A stretch of DNA of 9,394 bases, from contig NZ_CAMHRZ010000130.1 in the NCBI RefSeq assembly GCF_946187255.1, positions 1 to 9,394 on the forward strand. Direction: 5' to 3'. Shown piece after piece: positions 1 through 5,510 of this stretch; positions within the stretch are counted from its first letter, which is position 1, and each line of letters starts with the position of its first letter. The position numbers and the translations under genes were made by a program. The notes under the pieces were generated by a model. That model did no database searches. It worked only from the letters and a program-made list of their open reading frames with translations, and was not told the DNA's origin. Source of the DNA: an uncultured Ruminococcus sp. GTDB taxonomy: Bacteria > Bacillota > Clostridia > Oscillospirales > Ruminococcaceae.

Positions 1-82
1 CCCGACAAAATCAGATGGTGAATATCGTATAAATTCACAAATCTGTCATGAAATTGTGCTATTTCGGGCAGGGAAGTTATGC

Positions 83-113
83 AAAAGGCACCTGCCACAG
101 GGACAAGTGCCTT
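83..113 (-). terminator. Rho-independent terminator of the GGDEF gene
   Basis: AAGGCAC (85-91) pairs with GTGCCTT (107-113) around a 15-base loop. Read on the minus strand, the hairpin ends in a short T-run (complement of 83-86). It lies about 20 bases after the stop codon of the diguanylate cyclase gene. The T-run is short, so termination may be moderate. I see no gene or clear signal in bases 1-82. Confidence 0.7.
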
Positions 114-134
114 GTTTTCGGAATAACACAGTCA

Positions 135-1619
135 TCAGCGGTATCCGCCGTGTTCTGTCTTGAATTTCAGCTTGTTGGCATACATGGCTTTATCGGCACG
201 TTTGAATACAAGCTCCACAGTATTGTCATCGGAAGCGTGTTCCGCCATGCCCAGCGCCGCGGAGTATCTGCACCAGGGATCGGTATCCTCGTTGGCATAG
301 CTTGCTTCAAAGTCATTTTTCAGCTTTTCAAATATTTCCAGCCTTGCAGCGTGGTCGCTGCCCTGAAGTATGACTATGAATTCATCTCCGCCTATCCTGA
401 ATACGGGGGAATGCTTGAATGCTTCGCAGACCATGCTGCAGCAGCCCTTGATGTAAAGATCGCCTGCCTTGTGTCCGTAAGCATCGTTGACCAGTTTCAG
501 GTTGTTCATATCCACCATGACCATAGCGAACTGTGTATCGCCCTCTGCGATACAGCGGTTGAGCTCTTCTATCTTCCTGAGGTATGCCGCCTTGCTTCCA
601 ACGCCTGTCAGCGCATCGCGGTAGGTCTCCTCACTCAGCTTGCCTATCTGCTTTTCCTTATCCTTGATATCGTCCTCAGCTCTGCGCTTGTCCTCCTGCA
701 GCTGCGAAAGGTCGTTGAGATAGTCGATTATCTCCATCTGCATCGTGCGTATCCCGCTGTATATCTCACCTATCTCGTCGCGGTTGACGATATCCAGCTC
801 CATTACGCCCGCTTCCTCATAGTCCGAATGCTCCGATGGCTTGAATTTCTTCATTTCCAGCGTCATCTTGTGCAGAGGTCTTACTACGGTCTTGTTTATG
901 AACAGCATCGCGCAGATAAGTACCGCAGCTGTCAGCAGCAGTGTTTCGATTATCAGAGATATGCGGAAATTCTTACGCTCTTTCATAACATCATCCATGC
1001 CGATATCACAGCCGACGATGCATACACAGGTGCCGTCCGAAGCATATACGGGCTTGAAATCCGAACACAGCCAGCCCCAGTCGCCGTTCGATATGGTAGG
1101 TTCCGGTAAAGCGGTAAGATCCATGCCCATCAGCTCTGTTTCTCTTTCCTCGTAATAACCGAACTCGCTGAGCGAAGTGCTCTCGTCATCGATCAGGTAC
1201 ATATCATGATCTGCGTCCTTGTCACCGTGAGCTATAATGTATATATACTTTATGTCATTGATATTATCCTTGTAGTTGGTGATCTGTCTGCGGATCCTGC
1301 TGTATTCTTCCCACATACCTTTTTCTTCCAGGTAATCCTGAACGAGCTGATCGTTCTCTTCCTCTTCGGCTTGTTCGCGTATCGCCTGATATTCTTCCGA
1401 TTCGCCTATACGCCGAAGCTCTTTCAAATAATCGCCGTCCACCATCGTGGAGAAATTGTAGGCATTATCAGCGGCGCTCTGCTTGTAATAGCCGTCGATC
1501 TGAGCTGCATTCATCTTATAAGCAGCTACGGAGGTGCCAACGACCACAGTGAGTATTATAGCAATGATGAAAAAATACAGTTTCAGCCTGATAGAGATAC
1601 TCTGCTTTTCTTTAGCCAT
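135..1619 (-). CDS. Membrane-bound diguanylate cyclase (GGDEF protein) with extracytoplasmic sensor domain
   Basis: The 494-residue protein should make cyclic di-GMP from two GTP at the membrane in response to an external cue. Residues 13-33 are a membrane segment, 34-218 a mostly acidic extracytoplasmic sensor region of Cache-like layout (fold inferred), and 219-241 a second membrane segment. A HAMP-like linker (about 243-299), a charged coiled coil (300-330) and a GGDEF domain (331-485) follow. The domain has an intact GGDEF motif at 410-414, the metal-binding Asp370 and the LKLVNDAYGH segment, so it should be active. The usual RxxD inhibitory site is absent: FKHS occupies 401-404. The ATG at 1619 is preceded by AAGGAGG (1628-1634) at 8-base spacing. 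The gene is monocistronic, with its own promoter and terminator. The ligand and the pathway controlled cannot be told from the sequence. Confidence 0.93.
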   Translation of the reverse strand: MAKEKQSISIRLKLYFFIIAIILTVVVGTSVAAYKMNAAQIDGYYKQSAADNAYNFSTMVDGDYLKELRRIGESEEYQAIREQAEEEENDQLVQDYLEEKGMWEEYSRIRRQITNYKDNINDIKYIYIIAHGDKDADHDMYLIDDESTSLSEFGYYEERETELMGMDLTALPEPTISNGDWGWLCSDFKPVYASDGTCVCIVGCDIGMDDVMKERKNFRISLIIETLLLTAAVLICAMLFINKTVVRPLHKMTLEMKKFKPSEHSDYEEAGVMELDIVNRDEIGEIYSGIRTMQMEIIDYLNDLSQLQEDKRRAEDDIKDKEKQIGKLSEETYRDALTGVGSKAAYLRKIEELNRCIAEGDTQFAMVMVDMNNLKLVNDAYGHKAGDLYIKGCCSMVCEAFKHSPVFRIGGDEFIVILQGSDHAARLEIFEKLKNDFEASYANEDTDPWCRYSAALGMAEHASDDNTVELVFKRADKAMYANKLKFKTEHGGYR

Positions 1620-1661
1620 TCGCAGTTCCTCCTTATCCGAAAGTTAAGGTCTATTTGAGAT

Positions 1662-1690
1662 ATTATACAACATTTTATTGTTTTTGTCAA
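1662..1690 (-). promoter_or_regulatory. Consensus sigma-A promoter for the GGDEF gene
   Basis: On the minus strand TTGACA (1685-1690) and TATAAT (1662-1667) are separated by exactly 17 bp. Both hexamers match consensus perfectly, which predicts strong constitutive transcription unless a repressor acts. Transcription should start near 1655, leaving a leader of about 35 bases. Confidence 0.88.
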
Positions 1691-1726
1691 TGGTTTATAT
1701 GCAAAACAATGATAGCGGTGCGGAGG

Positions 1727-1755
1727 TTGACATGACGCGGATATTGATATATAAT
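1727..1755 (+). promoter_or_regulatory. Consensus sigma-A promoter for the GNAT acetyltransferase
   Basis: TTGACA (1727-1732) and TATAAT (1750-1755) are spaced 17 bp apart. It diverges from the GGDEF promoter, with 36 bp between the two -35 boxes. An upstream in-frame ATG at 1755 overlaps the last base of the -10 box, so it cannot be in the transcript. This supports the downstream start at 1788. Confidence 0.88.
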
Positions 1756-1787
1756 TGTATAAATACAAAACTAAGGAGGACACGAAA

Positions 1788-2303
1788 ATGTTACTGACAC
1801 TGATAAGACCCGAAGCAGATCATAAAGAAAAGGCTATCGATTTCAGGCAGGAGTTTTTTGACAGCGGAGAAAAGGTGATAAACGGCAGTGAGCTGTTTGA
1901 CAATATCGAAAGCTATGATGAATGGCTTGAAAAAGTCACCGCGAACACCGATCCCGCCACAGTCGATCCCTCATGGGTGGTAACGGACACGTTTTTTGCA
2001 GCCGATGAAGCGGGCAGGATCGTGGGTATCATCGACCTGAGACACACCCTCAACGATTTCCTCAAGGATTTCGGCAACTGCGGCTACAGCGTGCGCCCCA
2101 CCGAAAGAAGAAAGGGCTATGCCACCGAGATGCTGAGACTGCTGCTCTCCGAAGCAAAGAATGCAGGTATGAGCGAGCTGCATCTTTCCGTTGAGCGCAG
2201 CAATGAGCCTTCTGTAAAGACTATCGTGAAAAACGGCGGGGAATACGAGCGCAGCTTTGAGTTTGAAGGCGAAACGGCTGATATCTACAGGATAACGATA
2301 TAA
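1788..2303 (+). CDS. GNAT-family N-acetyltransferase
   Basis: The 171-residue cytosolic protein should transfer an acetyl group from acetyl-CoA to an amine; the substrate is unknown. The GNAT acetyl-CoA pyrophosphate-binding motif A is visible as VRPTERRKGYA (102-112), followed by the helix EMLRLLLSEAKNAG. The C-terminal strand and helix LHLSVERSNEPSVKTIVKNGG (about 131-151) are typical of GNAT motif B. The overall layout resembles the uncharacterised COG3981 group of predicted acetyltransferases (recall, not searched). AAGGAGGA (1773-1780) sits 7 bases before the ATG at 1788. The longer in-frame start at 1755 is excluded because it lies in the promoter. The gene stands alone and converges on the alanine tRNA pair. 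Confidence 0.9.
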   Translation: MLLTLIRPEADHKEKAIDFRQEFFDSGEKVINGSELFDNIESYDEWLEKVTANTDPATVDPSWVVTDTFFAADEAGRIVGIIDLRHTLNDFLKDFGNCGYSVRPTERRKGYATEMLRLLLSEAKNAGMSELHLSVERSNEPSVKTIVKNGGEYERSFEFEGETADIYRITI

Positions 2304-2340
2304 AAAAATCCCTCAAAACAGTATTTCTGCTTTGAAGGAT
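2304..2340 (-). terminator. Terminator of the tRNA-Ala operon
   Basis: Bases 2308-2340 fold into a 14-bp stem with a 5-base loop when read on the minus strand, followed by a run of seven T (complement of 2302-2308). Two pairs are G-U wobbles in minus-strand RNA but A-C mismatches in plus-strand RNA. The structure is therefore perfect only for the tRNA transcript. It may end the convergent GNAT transcript less well; no plus-strand T-run follows. Confidence 0.85.
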
Positions 2341-2346
2341 AGACTA

Positions 2347-2419
2347 TGGAGCATACGGGATTCGAACCCGTGACCTCCACACTGCCAGTGTGGCGCGCTC
2401 CCAACTGCGCCAATACCCC
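2347..2419 (-). tRNA. tRNA-Ala (anticodon GGC)
   Basis: A 73-base cloverleaf with a 7-bp acceptor stem, 4-bp D stem, CCACA/TGTGG anticodon stem and ACGGG/CCCGT T-stem around TTCGAAT. The anticodon GGC (genomic 2384-2386) reads GCC and GCU. The third acceptor pair is G-U, the classic alanine identity element G3:U70, and the discriminator base is A. The 3' CCA is not encoded, so the CCA-adding enzyme must supply it. It is the distal tRNA of a two-gene transcript, 7 bases after tRNA-Ala(CGC). Confidence 0.96.
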
Positions 2420-2426
2420 GTGATAG

Positions 2427-2499
2427 TGGACCCGAGGAGGGTCGAACTCCCGACCTCTGCGTTGCGAACGCAGCGCTCTCCCAACTGAGCTACGAGCCC
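2427..2499 (-). tRNA. tRNA-Ala (anticodon CGC)
   Basis: A 73-base cloverleaf with acceptor stem GGGCTCG/CGGGTCC, D stem GCTC/GAGC, anticodon stem CTGCG/CGCAG with loop TTCGCAA, and T-stem CGGGA/TCCTC-type pairing around the TTCGACC loop. The anticodon CGC (genomic 2464-2466) reads GCG. The acceptor carries the G3:U70 alanine identity pair and the discriminator is A. No CCA is encoded: CTATCAC follows directly and leads into the next tRNA. It is the first gene of the tandem pair, just downstream of a consensus promoter. Confidence 0.95.
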
Positions 2500-2510
2500 T
2501 TAACGGAATC

Positions 2511-2539
2511 ATTATAGCACACATTAAGTGTCTTGTCAA
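2511..2539 (-). promoter_or_regulatory. Consensus sigma-A promoter of the tRNA-Ala pair
   Basis: On the minus strand TTGACA (2534-2539) and TATAAT (2511-2516) are 17 bp apart, with a TGC extension before the -10. The predicted start near 2505 is only about 5 bases upstream of the first mature tRNA base, as is usual for stable RNA genes. Confidence 0.9.
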
Positions 2540-2643
2540 TAGCATTTATGAACATTTTTTGGCTTTTTTCATGATCAAGAACAACGTATCGGAAAAGGCA
2601 TATATGCGGCTTTGGGAATTGGCTGAGATATAACGATAATATG

Positions 2644-2684
2644 AAAAAACACAGACACCGTCGGTGGCATACCGATGGTGTCTG
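2644..2684 (-). terminator. Terminator of the nitroreductase gene
   Basis: CAGACACC (2652-2659) pairs with GGTGTCTG (2677-2684), and TCGGT (2661-2665) with ACCGA (2671-2675), around a GGCAT loop with one internal mismatch. On the minus strand it is followed by TG and six T (complement of 2644-2649). It lies 13 bases after the nitroreductase stop codon. Bases 2540-2643 between it and the tRNA promoter hold nothing I can identify. Confidence 0.9.
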
Positions 2685-2697
2685 CTTGCATTTACAG

Positions 2698-3228
2698 TCA
2701 TTTGTTACCAAAGCCGTTGAACCATGCACGTTCACTGAAATCCTGCTTTTTCGGGGCTGTAGGCGTATCTGTGGGGACACCCAGAGGCAGCAGGCAGACA
2801 AGTTCGTATCCTTCGGGCACTCCCAGTATCTCTGCCAGCTTGTCGCAGATACGGTCTGTGTCGGTGATATGCCCTTCGTACCAGCAGCTGGCGTACCCCA
2901 TTTCTTCTGCGGCGAGAAGCATATTCTCTATCGCGGCGGCATAGTCCTGCACTGCAAAGCAGCGTTGGCGGTAGGCGATAATATGTCTGCTGAGGACGAG
3001 TATCATCGCGGGCGCAGTCTCGGCTACATCGGGTTCTATCACCGAGTGCAGGCGTTTCAGCAGTTCGGGGTCGTCAACACCTATCAGGCTGACTGTCTGT
3101 TTGTTGCACCCCGATGGTGCGGCAAGTCCCGCTTCAAGTATGGTCTTTAGTTCGTTTCGCGGTACGGGAGTATCCTTGAATTTCCCGCGATAGCTGCGGC
3201 GGGTGAAAATAGCGTCAATAGTGTCCAA
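2698..3228 (-). CDS. Nitroreductase-family flavoprotein
   Basis: The 176-residue protein is a cytosolic FMN-dependent oxidoreductase of the nitroreductase superfamily, probably a homodimer using NAD(P)H; the natural substrate is unknown. Family marks are RRSYR at 10-14 (FMN phosphate contact), APSGCNKQ at 37-44, the helix QDYAAAIENMLLAAEEMGY (94-112) with SCWYEG after it, and LGVPEGYELVCLLPLGVP near 135-152. The length suits the small members of the family. The start needs care. An in-frame GTG at 3237 overlaps the AGGAGGTG ribosome site (3235-3242) and cannot be used with it. The TTG at 3228 is 6 bases downstream of that site and is the likely start. The gene is transcribed alone, with its own promoter and terminator. 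Confidence 0.9.
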   Translation of the reverse strand: MDTIDAIFTRRSYRGKFKDTPVPRNELKTILEAGLAAPSGCNKQTVSLIGVDDPELLKRLHSVIEPDVAETAPAMILVLSRHIIAYRQRCFAVQDYAAAIENMLLAAEEMGYASCWYEGHITDTDRICDKLAEILGVPEGYELVCLLPLGVPTDTPTAPKKQDFSERAWFNGFGNK

Positions 3229-3234
3229 TAAAAG

Positions 3235-3242
3235 CACCTCCT
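3235..3242 (-). promoter_or_regulatory. Ribosome binding site that decides the nitroreductase start
   Basis: AGGAGGTG on the minus strand matches the 16S anti-SD core fully. It lies 6 bases before the TTG at 3228 and contains the GTG at 3237. This argues for a TTG start rather than a GTG start. Confidence 0.8.
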
Positions 3243-3347
3243 GTTGCAGTAAGCGATGTTTGATATTTTATGGAAATAACTGACAGCGCAAACTTTTTCT
3301 GTGGCTATGAGCGCCGGCTGTTCGGAAAGATCTGCTGTATTCTGATA

Positions 3348-3376
3348 ATTATAGCACATATTCGGCAATTATTCAA
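3348..3376 (-). promoter_or_regulatory. Probable promoter of the nitroreductase gene
   Basis: On the minus strand TTGAAT (3371-3376) and TATAAT (3348-3353) are spaced 17 bp, with a TGC extended -10. Transcription would begin near 3341, giving a leader of about 110 bases in which I recognise no known riboswitch. The region from spacer to past the -10 closely resembles that of the signalling-operon promoter at 8501-8529. Confidence 0.78.
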
Positions 3377-3699
3377 GTATAGCACTGCTCGCAACGTGCA
3401 GCACCGTCCGCCCGAAGATGTGACATACACCCCCTGTACACAACTTCAAGGGATACCGAGAAACATACCGCGCCGAAAAGATGAGTCGGAAATGAGGCGA
3501 GCCGTCCGCCCGAGGACAATTTCTGCGTTTTGCATAAATTTCGGGCTCTGTTTTTGCCGAATGCCATGAAAGAAGGTGAGGTCATCCCTGCAAAACACTG
3601 CTTTATCGCTGAAAAATCGTTTTGCGTTAAAACGCTGAAAATGTCTGATTATTTGGGTAAAAAATACTGTTTCGTCGGGGGCGATGCGGCGGGACGCTA
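3377..3699. other. Gene-free intergenic region with short direct and inverted repeats
   Basis: About 320 bases lie between the divergent nitroreductase and ddh promoters. Open frames exist on both strands but none has a good ribosome site or recognisable protein, and they overlap one another. Visible structure: a 12-bp direct repeat CCGTCCGCCCGA at 3404-3415 and 3502-3513; an 8-bp inverted repeat GTTTTGCA (3527-3534) and TGCAAAAC (3589-3596) that encloses TTCGG/CCGAA (3540-3544/3557-3561); and a hairpin CGTTTT/AAAACG (3618-3623/3629-3634). It may be an interspersed repeat or an RNA gene. Neither is shown by the sequence alone. Confidence 0.5.
3404..3513. repeat. 12-bp direct repeat pair CCGTCCGCCCGA
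   Basis: Identical copies occur at 3404-3415 and 3502-3513, 98 bp apart start to start, in noncoding DNA. The GC-rich repeats stand out from AT-rich flanks. The second copy can also fold with the preceding GGCG (3496-3499) into a small hairpin. Confidence 0.6.
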
Positions 3700-3728
3700 T
3701 TGACGTTTTTGAAAAATTGTGGTAAAAT
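3700..3728 (+). promoter_or_regulatory. Sigma-A promoter of ddh
   Basis: TTGACG (3700-3705) and TAAAAT (3723-3728) are spaced 17 bp, one mismatch each from consensus. Transcription should start near 3735, leaving a leader of about 35 bases. Confidence 0.82.
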
Positions 3729-3769
3729 AGTTGCATAATATTTTTTCAGATGAAAGGAAATGATATATA

Positions 3770-4759
3770 ATGAGCAATATCCGTATAGGTATAGTCGGCT
3801 ACGGCAACCTCGGCAGAGGTGTTGAGCTCGCTATAAGACAGAACCCCGATACCGAGCTGGCAGCTGTATTCACAAGAAGAGATCCTTCTTCTCTCAAGAT
3901 ACTGACCGAGGGCGTAGGTGTATATTCCGTTAACGATGTGGCTGATTTCAAGGATAAGATCGACGTACTGATCCTCTGCGGCGGCAGCGCTACCGATCTT
4001 CCCGTACAGACCCCCAAGTTTGCTGAGCTGTTCAACACCATCGACAGCTTCGATACTCATGCACGCATCCCCGAGCATTTTGCAAATGTTGATGCTGCTG
4101 CAAAGAAGAACGGCAATGTCAGCATAATCTCCGTGGGCTGGGATCCCGGTATGTTCTCTGTACAGAGACTTTACGGCAGTTGCATACTCCCCGAGGGCAA
4201 GGACTATACCTTCTGGGGCAAGGGCGTTTCCCAGGGTCACTCTGATGCTATCAGACGTGTTGAGGGTGTTGCTGACGGCAAGCAGTACACCATCCCCGTA
4301 CAGGCAGCTATGGACGCTGTCCGCAACGGTGAGGATCCCGAGCTGACCACAAGACAGAAGCATACAAGAGAGTGCTTCGTTGTTGCAAAGGAAGGCGCTG
4401 ACAAGGCAAAGATCGAGCAGGATATCAAGACTATGCCCAACTACTTCTCCGATTACGATACTACCGTAAACTTCATCTCTCAGGAAGAGCTGAACGCTAA
4501 CCACAGCGGTATCCCTCACGGCGGTTTCGTGTTCCGCAGCGGCAAGACAGGCGTTAACGGCGAGACCCGCCACATCATCGAGTACAGCCTGAAGCTGGGT
4601 TCCAACCCCGAGTTCACTTCCAGCATCCTGGTAGCTTACGCAAGAGCAGCTGTAAGAATGCAGAAGGAAGGCATGAGCGGCTGCAAGAGCGTATTTGATG
4701 TAGCTCCCGCATACCTCTCGCCAAAGAGCGGTGAAGAGCTGAGAGCTTCCATGCTGTAA
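3770..4759 (+). CDS. ddh: meso-Diaminopimelate D-dehydrogenase
   Basis: The 329-residue cytosolic enzyme catalyses the reversible NADPH-dependent reductive amination of tetrahydrodipicolinate to meso-diaminopimelate (EC 1.4.1.16). This replaces the multi-step succinylase, acetylase or aminotransferase routes and feeds lysine and peptidoglycan synthesis. The N-terminal Rossmann motif is GIVGYGNLGRG (7-17). SFDTHARIPEH (93-103), the substrate-site segment GWDPGMFS (123-130) and FWGKGVSQGHSDAIRR (148-163) are highly characteristic of the family, and the length is typical. The ATG at 3770 follows AAGGA (3754-3758) at 11-base spacing. The gene is monocistronic. Codons favour AGA for arginine and C-ending forms more than the signalling genes do, which fits high expression. 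Whether it works mainly in biosynthesis depends on other dap genes outside the window. Confidence 0.96.
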   Translation: MSNIRIGIVGYGNLGRGVELAIRQNPDTELAAVFTRRDPSSLKILTEGVGVYSVNDVADFKDKIDVLILCGGSATDLPVQTPKFAELFNTIDSFDTHARIPEHFANVDAAAKKNGNVSIISVGWDPGMFSVQRLYGSCILPEGKDYTFWGKGVSQGHSDAIRRVEGVADGKQYTIPVQAAMDAVRNGEDPELTTRQKHTRECFVVAKEGADKAKIEQDIKTMPNYFSDYDTTVNFISQEELNANHSGIPHGGFVFRSGKTGVNGETRHIIEYSLKLGSNPEFTSSILVAYARAAVRMQKEGMSGCKSVFDVAPAYLSPKSGEELRASML

Positions 4760-4773
4760 TATTAAACACTATC

Positions 4774-4806
4774 AGCGGACGGTACTTTTGTGCTGTCCGC
4801 TTTGTT
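4774..4806 (+). terminator. Terminator of ddh
   Basis: AGCGGAC (4774-4780) pairs with GTCCGCT (4795-4801). The stem continues through GGTAC/GTGCT, with wobbles, to a TTTT loop, giving about 12 bp. TTGTTGT follows as an imperfect T-run. It begins 14 bases after the ddh stop codon. Confidence 0.82.
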
Positions 4807-4856
4807 GTACAAAAATGCCCCGCTGTCCGTGAGGATAACGGGGTCATTTTTTGTAC
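4807..4856. terminator. Bidirectional terminator between ddh and the signalling operon
   Basis: GTACAAAAATG-CCCCG (4807-4822) pairs with CGGGG-T-CATTTTTTGTAC (4839-4856) with a single bulged T. A-runs on the left arm and T-runs on the right arm let it act on both strands. It follows the last gene of the minus-strand operon by about 18 bases and backs up the ddh terminator. Confidence 0.85.
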
Positions 4857-4873
4857 TATAATTGATGCAGGGT

Positions 4874-5509
4874 CTACTGGTCATCATTGCTTATCGCAAT
4901 GCCTATTACCCTTGCCTTTATCGCCAGTTCAGTCCTGCTGCGGAAGCCTGTCTTGTCCAGCATGGAGCGCACATGGGATTTGACCGTATTCTCCGATATG
5001 CCCAGCTGTTCTGCCACCTGCTGATTTGTGGCACCTGTGGTCACTATCCTCAGTATCTCTAGTTCACGTTCGGTGAATTCCGAACTGTCTGCCAGTCCCA
5101 GCTTTACCGTCGGACTGCTTTCAGGGTAGATGCTGTCGCCCGCCACCGTCCTGTCCATAACTTCAAGGATGGTCTGCTCGTCCGCCTCCTTGTACCAGAA
5201 GCTCTCTATACCTATGGAACGCGCCTTTTCGAGCCAGGAGTATTCGGGCATCGAGGTCACAGCGATGATCTTGATGTCTGGGCGCAGCTTTTTGATCTTT
5301 TCCGCAGCTTCCAGCCCGTTGGAGCCGTCGTTCATGAGTATGTCCATGAGTATCAGATCCACCTGATGCCTGAGTATATAAACATCTGCCGCCGATGCCG
5401 AACTGAGTGAGAATGCCAGCTCGTACTTCGGGGAATTGTTCACATACATCTCGAAAAGATGCCTTGAAATAGACTGATCGTCAACTATCATAACTCTGTA
5501 CTTTTCCAT
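4874..5509 (-). CDS. NarL/LuxR-family response regulator
   Basis: The 211-residue cytosolic protein is a transcription factor switched by phosphorylation. The receiver domain (about 4-122) has the acidic pair Asp10-Asp11, the phospho-acceptor Asp56 in LILMDIL, the switch Thr85 in AVTS and Lys107. A short linker leads to a LuxR-type helix-turn-helix (about 144-205). Its recognition region contains TNQQVAEQLGISENTVKSHVRSML-like sequence at 161-184 and the usual FTERELEIL opening. The ATG at 5509 is one base after the stop codon of the upstream kinase gene, with AAAGGAA (5517-5523) as ribosome site, so the two are translationally coupled. It should be phosphorylated by the adjacent kinase. Its target genes are unknown; the divergent transporter gene at 8772 is a candidate. 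Confidence 0.95.
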   Translation of the reverse strand: MEKYRVMIVDDQSISRHLFEMYVNNSPKYELAFSLSSASAADVYILRHQVDLILMDILMNDGSNGLEAAEKIKKLRPDIKIIAVTSMPEYSWLEKARSIGIESFWYKEADEQTILEVMDRTVAGDSIYPESSPTVKLGLADSSEFTERELEILRIVTTGATNQQVAEQLGISENTVKSHVRSMLDKTGFRSRTELAIKARVIGIAISNDDQ

Positions 5510-5510
5510 T

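Noticed and set aside
48..1109. Long plus-strand open frame of 353 codons across the GGDEF gene
   Set aside because: It is antisense to a clear GGDEF protein with promoter, ribosome site and terminator; its translation is rich in Cys, His and Tyr and resembles no protein family I know.
1755..1787. Upstream start giving an 11-residue longer acetyltransferase
   Set aside because: The ATG at 1755 overlaps the -10 box, so it is upstream of the transcription start; AAGGAGGA directs the ATG at 1788.
2285..2545. Minus-strand 86-codon frame
   Set aside because: It reads through both tRNA genes, their promoter and terminator; translated tRNA sequence is a common false protein.
2641..3150. Plus-strand 169-codon frame opposite the nitroreductase
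   Set aside because: It is the antisense shadow of the nitroreductase and spans its terminator; no family features.
3404..3513. CRISPR array
   Set aside because: Only two 12-bp copies about 98 bp apart; the unit is too short, too few and not regularly spaced, and no cas genes are visible.
3746..4573. Minus-strand 275-codon frame opposite ddh
   Set aside because: It mirrors the strongly biased codons of ddh, shows no recognisable domain and lacks a sensible ribosome site.
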